Positions 36,201-48,200 of a stretch of DNA of 64,000 nt are shown one piece after another (position 1 is the stretch's first letter; every line of letters begins with the position of its first letter). The translations under genes and the position numbers were made by a program. Source of the stretch: Ligula intestinalis (lineage: Eukaryota; Platyhelminthes; Cestoda; Diphyllobothriidea; Diphyllobothriidae). Below the pieces are notes generated by a model. That model did not search any database, was not told the origin of the DNA, and saw nothing but the letters and a program-made list of their open reading frames with translations. The DNA is taken from NCBI GenBank assembly GCA_036362985.1, contig JAYGXS010000001.1, positions 74,929,600 to 74,993,599 of the forward strand, given 5' to 3'.

Positions 36201-39200
36201 GGTTAGGTCTGGAAATTTTTTTTAGCGTCCATCATACGTTTTAACCCCATGCTTTAAATTTTAGCATCTTAAAATTTTCAATTTAAGGGAGATGAATAGT
36301 TTTTAACATCCTTGTTAAAGTATTAGCAAACCTAGAAACATTTTTATCGATTTTTGGTTGAAAATAGTTTCTTGTATTATGTTACCTTCACTACAAATTA
36401 TATCTATATAAGCGAAGGCTTCTTCAGAACCACTTTATTGTTTTCTCCAACACACTTATCGTAAAGGGTGTTCAAATAACCGTTGATAAGTGAATGCTTT
36501 TATATAGATTATTCCGATAGCTCTTGCTTTTCTGAAACGAAAGAAGAATTGGAGTTAAGTTTTCCTCAGAATGCGTTTGTTGTAAGTCGAATAGTTGATG
36601 CTTAAATGTTCCATGTACAATTTTGCCTTCCCGGATTTCTGGATGGTGTTTTTTTCTTTACTATTTTTTATTGATTATCAGTCAGACTTTATTTAAACTT
36701 CCCTCTAAGGTCTCAGGTGGATTGTTTTCAAGAAAATATCACCATTATATTTAAATATAAACGAATCATTTAAAATACGCAAGTTAGACAACTGGAGATC
36801 TGCAGAATTTCACGTAATGCATAACGTAGGAGACAAAACCTTAGGACGACCCATTTGTTGGATTTTCTGTTATCTGTTAAATATTTACGTTTTTTCACTC
36901 TGAGCGTTAATTTTTATTTAAGTTTACGTATCCTCTTTTAATTGTAGGTTATTGACGCATTGGTTATTTTGATATCCTTTCTGTCGGACATATGCTATGT
37001 TAGAGTAGACTCCCAGGAGATCTCTGCAATGGTCGTTCTTCTTTTGTGGAGGATTGCCAGATTAATAAATGGTGGGTATTGTTAATAAAGATACGCTTTT
37101 TTTGAGGGTTGAGCAAAATTTTAATCTTTGGCGGAACGCCTACGAGGTAGCTTCAATTATTTTAGTTTTTTAACTATAAAGTCATTGCGTTATGGACCAA
37201 ATATTCCTCTGAATTCCAAAAGCCTTCATAATCTGCTTTCATTTGCTATTCCAGCAATGCTTATGTACGAACGGCAAAGGTGCGAATTTCGGGTCACTTT
37301 ACAAAAGCGTGCAAGACGTCTAGAGCAGAAAAAAGTTGAAAATCTAGAACGCGATAAGGAATTATTCCAGGTAAAATTTTATGAATAATGTTATAATTGC
37401 CCTCAAAATCCAACATTACGCATCCGATTATTATTTTTGAACACATGAGAGCAAATTCATTGATTCGAATGATTTAGCACCGAATTTATTTGTATCCTAC
37501 GTATACTCGTTAGGTTTACATACTTCTTGTAGAAGCAATATCGAAAATAGTTGCATATAGAAACTGCTGCACATGCCATAATATGTCTAGCTTGTGGCAC
37601 ATAAAGTCTGATAATAAACGACTGGAAATTGATTTTTCGGCGCATTGTCTTCTACTGTCTGGTTATTCGAACCTTTTTAGTTTTCTTACATTCACTTAGT
37701 AGGGTTGCAAAAATATTTCCGGAATTCGCCTTTATTATCTTTAACTTGTTTTTACTCACGTTTATCTTACTAACTCACTTATTCAGAAGCAAATTTTGGC
37801 ACTTGAAGAACTGTCAAGATCTCTTGGTTCACCGGAGGAAAACATACGTGATTGCAAACCGCGCTGTAAGCCTCTTTTTCTTAACCGATAGCCCAACATT
37901 CTGTTAAAATAAGTAAACTTACAGAAAACACAGCTTTCAGATCTAACAAAATATATCAATATGATGTTTGGAAAATGTATGAATCTCAGCCTAAAACATA
38001 ACAACTTTACCATAAAATTTCATCTTATTTTAGTAGAAATAGGACTCCAGGGATTAAAACTTATAGGCTGTTGATAAGCGCCTGCTTCATTTTTACTTTT
38101 TCCTGTGTATTTATCATTCGATAGAGCTGAAGGCCATGTGAAGATCCCCAATTCCCCCTTCAGAGATCACCACTCTGTAACTAGCTGCAATGACTGTTCA
38201 CGCGTATGCAATTAGATAAAAATATCAAGAGCGAAGTATGGGCTAACTAGCTTGTGTATATGTCTGAACAGATAAGGTTAATCGGTTCAGACACAGGAAC
38301 ATAGTGCCATAAGTTTTCGGGAGCTATCATTATTCAGTAAAAAGACCATCAATCATAACAAACAGGCGCAGTAGGCATTGGAATTCATTCAGCATTGGCC
38401 AGCACGGAATATCAAGTACAACAGATTCGATAAGTTACACGTAAAAAAAACTTATAAACCAGCAATATAATCTACCAGCATGAAAATATATTGATCTTTG
38501 ATCAGTCTGCGCACTTTTCCTCTGAAAATGCATGAAAAATTAACCTGCTTCATATCTTTATCTTATGTTTATATTCTTCGAAAATGAAAAAAAAATGTGT
38601 CTTTATGCTATTTGTAAATATTATCTTTGAAATGTGGATGTATGTCACGTAAGATTTCAGAACCCAGATTTCCACGCATTGCCATATCCACACAACCTAG
38701 CACATCGTAAATGTATGCTTAAGAGACAAGCATGTGAAAGTCAAACGTCACGAGTCTTTTATCGGACCCTGCTACTAATAATATACCTCAAGCATGAAAT
38801 ATGTAGAAAGTATAACTTTACGAAAAAGAAGTATTTGAAAGATTTTTTAATGTTATTATTTGCCATGCTGGTAAAATATGTACTACCCAAAAGCCTAGAC
38901 ACGTGCTCCGCCGATATTCTGCTGCTACATGACATAGCTTCGATGATTTTGGCTAAAAAGTGTGTCTTCTACCATGCTTTATGTGCCCTGTGAGAGATAA
39001 TCCAGTTTTCAAATTAAAGTTATTGAATTTCCTCAGATTTGTTAATCTTACGTGACTATCTTATCAGAATTGGGTCAAATAAATTTAACAAGTCTTCAAA
39101 ACCTCCTTACTGATTAGGTCAGCCTAGTAGGCACTGGTGAATTCTAGCTGATTGTTTAGAAAATCCTGCCTGTGCCATCAGCTTGCTGTTACGTATTGGT

Positions 39201-42200
39201 GGATTCCATACGAGCAGTAAAGTTGGACGGGTAAAATCGATACAAATATGATTAAAGTCACAGCATAAGGCGTGGCGTTTTAGCTCAAGTGGTGGAGCGT
39301 TGACTGCGTAGGGGCCTTCCCTGCTATGTGCGTTCAACTCCGACGGAACGCCACGAGCTTTTTGACAATTTGGTCAACTGAAATATCCTACAGTGGCTGA
39401 TAGACTTCAGCTCCAAATAATTGCATTAATTTTCGGGTTGCGCATGCGGACTCTTAAATAGAATGGTCATACCTACGTTCAAAATTAGCTTTAAGTGATA
39501 TAGCTGCGAAAGATTTGACATATCAGCAGTTCTCATATCTCCCTGTGGGCTTTCTGACAGAGTCTCCAGTTTTTAAATACTCCCCCTTTAAATTTCCTCA
39601 GATAGCTGATAGATGTTGCTTCAAATACTCTTATGAACTTTCGGTCTGCGCCTATAGCTCACAAAATATCCAAACCCACTTCAATTTCTACACAAAATGG
39701 GAAAGTTCAAAGTCTCATTTTAATACAGGGGTATTCATTGATAAAGACCCCTGTATGCATTTATATAGATCCATGTATGCATTTATATCGACCCCTGTAT
39801 GCATTGTCATATTTTCGTCGGGCACAAAGGCAATTGCATTCGCATAAATTCTCTGGATGTTTATGAGTGTGGGTGTATTACTTTCTACAGGCACCAATGA
39901 CAAACGCTTTCTCGAGCATTTGATTTTTTCAATGATTCTTGAAACGGTAGACTGTGACGTCGGCAGCTGCAGGATCCCCAATTCCTGAACGATTTCGCTC
40001 TCTGTCATCTCGTTTTGAGCATTGACTATCTCAGCAGGAAATCCTACTGAAGAGGATAGGCAAGGCACTCAATTTGTCTCATTCGACAGTCAAAAGAATT
40101 GCAAAACACCTGAGCACGAATAAATATTACGAGCAAGATTTCAAAACCACTTTTGAGAAGGAAAGACCGAAACAAGCATCGGAAACAACTAAACAGCTTG
40201 TTGCTGAGATGGTCAATGCTCAAAACGAGATGACCGAGAGCGAAATCGTTCAAGAATTGGGGATCCTGCAGCTGCCGACGTCACAGGCTACCGTTTCAAG
40301 AATCATTGAAAAAATCAAATGCTCGAGAAAGCGTTTGTCATTGGTGCCTGTAGAAAGTAATACACCCACACTCATAAACATCCAGAGAATTTATGCGAAT
40401 GCAATTGCCTTTGTGCCCGACGAAAATATGACAATGCATACAGGGGTCGATATAAATGCATACATGGATCTATATAAATGCATACAGGGGTTTATATAAA
40501 TGCATACAGGGGTCTATATAAATTAACACAAGGGTCTTTATTAATGAATACAGGGGACTATATAAATGAATACCCCTGTAATAACTGGAAATAAGTTTAC
40601 GAAAAACGCGCGTGCTGGACTATAATGTTATGGAATAACTCTATTGTTTTTTATAAAAATGCGCTGACTAACTTTCTTGCGTATATACCGTAAACCTTCC
40701 CATGAATGAGAATCAGGGATGACCTGCTAAACCTTTCTTAGATGTTCGTCACTCCAAGGAGCAAACACAGAATGCTCTAAAATCCATTGCTGCGTTGACA
40801 ACCGGATTCATGGGGGGCATGATCGGTGCCCCCATATCGCGTCAGGAGGCATTGGCTCGCTTTACTGGGAACAATATAGCTGGGAGCCCTTCACAACATA
40901 ACCCCCATGTAAGTCATATATATGTACTCTTCGGTTCAAATTTCTCTTTGGCTCGTTTGCTTTTGTTGTTGATGAATCGTTTTAAATTTCTTTGTAGCCT
41001 TTCCAGCGCCTTGAAACGTTTGTCATCTAGAAGAAGACAATTGCAGAAATAATTGCAGGCAGAGCATGTTCCCCAGACTAATAATAAAGTATTATCAGGA
41101 TAATTGTTGTATTGAGAATAAACTTATATAACTTATACATTAAGAAAATAGTGCATACTTTTTGCTAAGGTTAAAGACCTAAACTAGATATTTGTTAGCA
41201 CTAGCGTTCTATCTTACTTTTCACTGGCATTACTATAACACAGAACGGGGTATATGTTACTTCGTGAATGGATGTTCCCCACCAGATTAGGCGACTTCTT
41301 CGTCCCGTGTTGCTTTGGGACTCATTCTGCATACCCTCTAGCAGCTGCATGGTAGTTAGTATTATAAGCAGAAGCACACTACTGACAAAATAGACTATTG
41401 GCTTACATAACCCATGCATTTCAATAAGCATCAGAGTTGAAAGTGATCATCCTTAATCTTATTAGTGCTTTCTCCCGTGCGGGGCTGTGGATTCTGAAAA
41501 CAAAACCAATAACACGATACAATGCGCACACGCCGCAATACTGATGTGCATAAAGCAAATGCACAGATCAACTTCCGGTTGTTCAAGATAAGTCCACTTG
41601 TCGATTACAGTTTAGCGGAAACGAAACAAAGTATTTTTCTGATAGACTCAGTCCACTGACATGTCCCAGAAGACGCTAGATTTATTCACAAAGCGGTCAA
41701 ATTTTCCTTTAAAATACGGAACTCACAACAAAAGTATAGTTTTAATATAAACTTCCGACTAAAAGTATTTTATAGTTGTGTAAACAGGCAAAGGATTAAA
41801 ATAAAAGCAAAAGACAAACAAAAAATATGAGGAAATATCTTTGTCTAAACCCCTGATAGTAAGTGTGCAGTAACTTTTCTAGAAATGAATGCACACTGAC
41901 CACAGGGATGAAACTAACAAGGAAAGGTTCATGGTTGTAAGACCACAGGAGAAAAGCATTGATCTTTCTTAATATGTCCTGTGAATGGCATTAATGAGTC
42001 GTCTTTTGATGGTATTGAAAATGTTGTCACCTTTAAACGGCAAAGATATGAAAACGGGCTTCTTCGGAATTATCTGTTCCGTCATTTTAGGCCGTAATGG
42101 TTTTTTATATTTGTCAATAAACTGTGTTGGGTATCCACGCTTCTGTAGAGTTACTTTGAGTTTAGTTATTTCATCTTCCAATGTATCCACAGAACAGATT

Positions 42201-45200
42201 TTTCTCGTTCTCTGGTAATACTGGCTCCTTGTTTACACATCCCCCCCTCCCCAAATTTTCTTTCTTTTTGCCTAGACGTTTTTTCTCCAGTTTTTGCTGT
42301 CTACAGCGTTTAACTTTCAGCTTTATCGAATGCCTCTTGGCCGTGTACAGTGACCTTGCCGGTTTTATCGATTTTTTCTATATGAATTCAGTTGTGTATT
42401 TTCTCTAACGTTCATTCCCGTTATGCAATGAGGGGTGGCAACTGAAGAGCCCTCTCGAAATTTATGGATCCATTAAATTTTGCTGTTTATACAGTGTTCA
42501 AATTTTCACCAAGGAAAAGAAGCTTTACATCTTTCAGCCAAGTTGTGCACTTGTATAACAAAGTAACACTGCATTTCCTAACCCATAGACGACAGAATCA
42601 TCCATTAACTCTCGGGAGAATATCTATGGCGGTGGCTGCGACTCCCTCAACAGTGGAAGTAGGCTTTCTATGAAAACAAGTGGCCTTCCCAGTCACGATA
42701 GCTTTTCTTTCAGTGAAAATTATGCTGCCAGTAACAACTACTCAAAACGAGCTCAACTCATGCGCAGCCGCGCAGACAACCTTGTTCGGAATGTGATTAT
42801 GCGCCAGATGAGCAATGCCCTAGAGGAGGTCAATGATACTCCAAAACGTAAACTGGGTTTTTTCAAAGATCACAAGCAATCCACCAAACTGGAGGGTGAC
42901 AACAGTCCGCTAAGGAATTTCATCACTGGACACTATGACGTGTTCTCCAAATATTGCCGGACGAGAAACAACAGCGATACGTAAGTTTTACAAAACTACA
43001 GCCTGCATTTTTTACACATTTGTAGGTGTTCGAATTGTATCAGGACTTGTGACTTTGGCAGTAACTGAAAAGATATGAGCTGTGTGGATCGCTTTAAAGT
43101 ATAAGTTGGATCGCCAGGGCAATATTTGTTAGTTGCCGAGTTTCGGATTTACACTGGGCTCACGCATCAGAGAGAGCACAGGATTGCAGTACCTAGAGGC
43201 TGCAATGGTCATGGAATTAAGTGCTTATCCGACAGGTAGATTTTACTGTTCGCACAGGTTCGTATTTGCTGCGACTGCTGTATTTAACCGCATTAAAGTC
43301 GTGAATTTAAATAATTCCACTAAAACCGTTGATAGGTGGTGAAATAGTTATGCAGAAATGTGATCAGTTGATATCGTAACTGGAGACGCTGTTAGCCCCA
43401 GACCCCTAAGGTAGTGCTTGTTTCTAGACAGTGGGAAAGAGAACTAGCACCAATACAGCTATCAAATCGCAAAGTTGTCAAGCCTCGGAAAATCAGCGTC
43501 TATTTTAACTTGATGATGTGGCCGGGTTCCGTCGAGTGACCGCTGACCTGAGATCTCGCTTCATTCCTGTAACGCTGCCTGTATGCCCGGCCACTAGCAT
43601 CTGCATAGCCCCGCAGGTTGCAACATAGCTACGCTGTCCGCAACTGCAACATTTCCAGTACATGTCTTTAGGCGTTTTCTGCTTTGGCCGTTGGCCTTTT
43701 GACCCTATTACGCGACGCCTTAAAGCTGACTCTGATTAATAGGCAGTAAACGGAACAAACAAGTGGATGACAGCTTTCAGGGACGTTCAGCTTACCAGAG
43801 GGCAGCAGATTGGATGCTGGTAGGATTCTATCAATTAACGGGGTTCTGGATACATCGGATAAAAACTTCGTGGTAGTAGCTGATTGGCGAGTTGCTATTT
43901 AAACTAAGTAAATGTACAACATGGTTTATCTCGCTAAGTCCCTGTGAATTTTAGGGACATAAAAATGTACAGGGCAGCGGAAGATCTCACGGAATCGTAG
44001 ATACTTAGTTTCAGCCTCCTCCACCTTAAATTGTATGCATGAGGAAAGATGCACCGAAATTACAATTAGGGGTAAAAATCCAGCCCCACATGAGGCTAAC
44101 AAAATGATCGTTCACATGGCAAAGACCAAAATTTCGTCAGTGCTGTCAAAAGAAGAGCAACTCCAACCGGTGCAGGGGCATCTCAACTGACTCCATAAGT
44201 CGACAGATCCAGTGCCGTGCATCTAAGTTACGTATATATGTTTTTTTTCGAACGTTAACAACGACACGCAATAGCAGTTTACCAGTTGGATTTGTTAGGC
44301 GTGCCGAGTCAATTCTACGCCACATCGTATTTTCTTCGCAAGAGTAGGTCAAGGGTTTTGATCAGCTCATACTGATTAATAGGAATGAGGAAGGATATGT
44401 CGTAAAAAGCTACAATTGCAAGTAATTATCCCTTCAAGACACTCCAAACGATATGCAGGCAACCGACTATGGTGGCGAAAACTTGAAATTAAGCAACCAC
44501 CGATGTACAAATCCGTAAAATCCAGTATCTTCGAATGTCTTGATCACAAGAGCTAAGCCTTACTTGAAAAACTTGGTCTTACCCCACAGATGCTGTTTCT
44601 TGAACTGTCGCATGCGTTGGTCAAGTGGTGATAAAACAACAGAGTTCTTGATTACCAACAACGTCAGCGATTGCACGTGGTACACTTCGCGATGAGAATA
44701 CAGTAGGTTACCGAAACCTTGAACAATACCTAAAGCCACTAAAAGCGATAATCGATCAGAAGCCGGGGCAAGTAAAGTCACCAAAATAAAAAGCTTATCA
44801 TAAACAAACTTGGGTTAGTCTTGCATAATCTGTCTTACAAGGGACAAACAATCAATGTTCAGGTCGGCAGAAGTGCGTTTATTGCAGGTTTTTGGTGTAG
44901 GTTTCTGAATTACGTATATAAATTTGCGCTTATGTTAAAACTTACTTTTAGGTTTTTATTATCATATTTCCCGGGTTAAGATAACCTTGCTGAAGATTTA
45001 GCCCCTTAACATTAAGCATGATTTTAAAAAATAGCATTGCTAAGAAAAGAGACATTATCTAGAACAGGTGTTACCAGTACATAATATGCGTAGGCATTTT
45101 GGTGTGTCAACTGACTGCAACAGTTGCAATCACCCTCTTCATGGGTAGATTTATGTAGTGCAGAACTTGCCATGCATAAATAAGTCTTTGTTATTTGTAG

Positions 45201-48200
45201 GTAGGCTGTCTTATCCAATACAACAGCAAAACGCTGCTATGTACAGACGCACACTACCGGGGTACTTGTCCGTCATTAATTTCCTATGTCCATAATGTCT
45301 GAACTTTTTATACATCTCCTGCGTACTATGGGGATCAAAAAAATCTCGTGCTCCCAAAAAGTTTTTTTGCTTGTCTAGCGCTCCGCCTGCGTGGGTATGC
45401 ATTCCACACTTGCAATTGTGTTGACAGTTTTTGGGTGTCAGGTGTGATGAAATTGCTGGAGAACCCAGACGTTCTCCGGTAATCCCGCACTTTTTCTAGT
45501 GTTTCGACTACGATCTGCAGATTCACTACAAACGAAGTTGGATGCCATACCTAAGGGACTCAAGGTTTTCTTGAGGAAAGTACTCGAAATGATATTCGAC
45601 AGCCAACCGAGTAAACTTAAAAGGGGAAAAGATCCATTTAAAATATGCGTTAATGAATTTATGCAAGGTTGAGGTTCATATTCATTTTATCCGTCCACGA
45701 AATCTATTTATGTGAAACTGTATTTAATCTGCATAATAAAAAATCAAACGTTTCTCATGCATTTAGCAGACTCATCCAAATAAGTATGATTGCTACAACA
45801 TTGCTTATCCGTAAACTTTACTGCAACTTTATCTTCTAAACATCTTCATAAGTAAGGAACCGATCTTCTGTTAAGGTGTGCAAGGTACTTTATTTATACA
45901 CTTTTCCAAGGAGAACAGACAAAGCATACATTGTTGGATCTTCGAAAAGTGACCTGCTCAAAACCACTTTCTGTAGCTTATGTACGAATAGATTGAGTCA
46001 CTTATTCAAATACAAAATGAGTCAAAATGTTCACCTCAAGTCCAGCATATCAGTTTCAGATATTGTTACGCATAGAATATAAACAATGAATGGGCTATAG
46101 TTTTAAGCACTTGCGACTAATGTGAAAATAGAATAATGGTACATTACATCAATCTGCATATTATTTTCATTGAAAATGATTAACCATTATTCAATGGCTA
46201 TGTGGTATTTTAACTTGATAGATGAATCAATGAAATGGTTTTGTAAAAAAACGCCAGAACCACAGGGATGGTCGTTTCTGGTTAAGTTTTAGGCAGTAAG
46301 TAGGGCCGAATCAATACTTTTCAGCTTGAGATCGCATGAATGCGCTTTGGATAAACAATTCCATAACAAATTAAATTGCCCTTCTGCGCCATCAAATGAA
46401 GACATATTGGTGTGCATAACTCTGAATTATGCGCAAGAAAATAGCGGAGAAATAGATTATTTAAAGGCATTCTGCTGCAGATCCAACGTGTGTACTCTAA
46501 CCAAGAATTTTTAATTGACCCATAATAAGGAGCGCAATAAATTTCGGTAAGGCTGGTTCGGCTTGCAGGCCGTACCTGACTTGCTTTCAAGCTCTACTTG
46601 TCGCAGAAATCAAGGAGGGCGTAAGCAGTTTTCAAGTCTGGCTAATTGTCCAGATGCAACGAAAACTGTTCATATTTGCTATACTATATTGTACAGCCTT
46701 TCTTTTTATCCAGTCCGGAAATCCAGCAGATTTTTATGTAGTGGTTCAGAGTCAAACGATTATACCTAAAACCCTGTTAGCTAAACGCGGCTTTAATCGC
46801 CTTTAGGATTTTTTTAGGTTACTAAGGCCGCTCTCTTTTCTTTCCAGGCTACGCAGGAAAACATTAGGGGATATTTTTCCTGTTCAGAAGGTCAAACGGC
46901 AGGCCTTCTCTTTGGACAATGATGATTCCGACTCAGTTGTCAGTGAGTTAATGGCAACCGAGTCCAATGCTCAGAGTTCAAGAGATCAGTACTATCTCCA
47001 TTTGCCCAAACTGGAACCTGTACCATCTGTAGATACCCAGGAAGAAGAGGTCTTCGATGAAAATGACCCCATACATTATGAAAATACGGACGTGGGTTTA
47101 TCTGCGGATCAAGTGCAGATGACAACGAGTACAGTGATGGAACCCTGCGCATCAGCTCCACAACCACACATATTAATCACCACGCATCTTAGTAACTCCC
47201 AGGTGGCCATAGGGGGGTCCAAGTCCACAGAGATAATTCAACCAAGTAATGAAACGCATGAAGACTTCCGCCAGGAGACAGCCGTTTTGAGAAGAAATTC
47301 CTGTAGCCAGGCCGCCGACTGTTTACCCTCGCCTGAACCGGCTACTAGGAATTGTAATGAATTTCTGGACTGCCCGAACTCAACAATAATTCGAACCACA
47401 AGCGAACGACTTTTCTGCATTTGCCCGGTTGTAAGTGGCCAAATGGCTGATAATTTCTGGATTTTTTGCGATAAACAATGAAAATGCATCAGGATTATTT
47501 GAGTGCGTGACTGTTTTAAGTTTGTGTTGTAAAATCTGCATGTGCAAACATCGTCAATCCAGTTATTTCATTCCAGCTTGTCGGTTAAATGGAATAATAA
47601 TTGCCAGGGTCTCCCTACCGCCTTTGTTGATTCACTTAACCAGAACTACCCTTTTAAAATAAAAAAAGAATGCAAGCGTTTAAATTAAACAGCTTTTTGC
47701 CTTTTTGAAATGAAGCTTTATATTTGTGCTGAAAACTAGGAAAATTTAATCTGATTTTATAACCCGTACTAACTCTCTCCAGTCGTTGACATCTACATAT
47801 GGTAAGGGGAGCAATCAGCTCCCAGGTAATTACTGCTATGAGAAAGAAGGAAGGTGGCCAGTCTTAAAGCCCCTTTCTTGTTTTTCTAATCGCTCGAAAT
47901 AACACGAAAGTCTACGGTCATATTTACGGGAAAGCTTGGAGTTGGGCGTAAACATGATTTAATTAATGCTTGGACATCTAGTGGGAACGCAATCACCCGA
48001 CACACTGACGTCGCAATCACATAGATGTCATAATGTGCTCGTATTAAATTTTAAGTGCCGACTGTGGATTGGATATCTTTCTCTTAAACCATCATAAGTG
48101 TTAGTGTTACTGCCCTCTCTAATAACGAACTTATTCATGTTCTGGAGGTGAGACCAATAAATTCAATTTAATTTTCCGATGGTATCTGTTCTACACAGGT

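Noticed and set aside
39715..40068. Minus-strand open frame matching the plus-strand transposase fragment
   Set aside because: It is the left inverted arm of the foldback element and not an independent gene.
42464..42588. Extending exon 9 of the channel gene upstream to the TTTCAG at 42,532-42,537
   Set aside because: That acceptor is in phase but meets a TAA after six codons; the CCATAG acceptor at 42,588 stays open.
45211..45526. Minus-strand open frames with Cys and His that might form a domain
   Set aside because: Lies in an intron, in broken overlapping frames. I could not match it to a family and suspect an old repeat.
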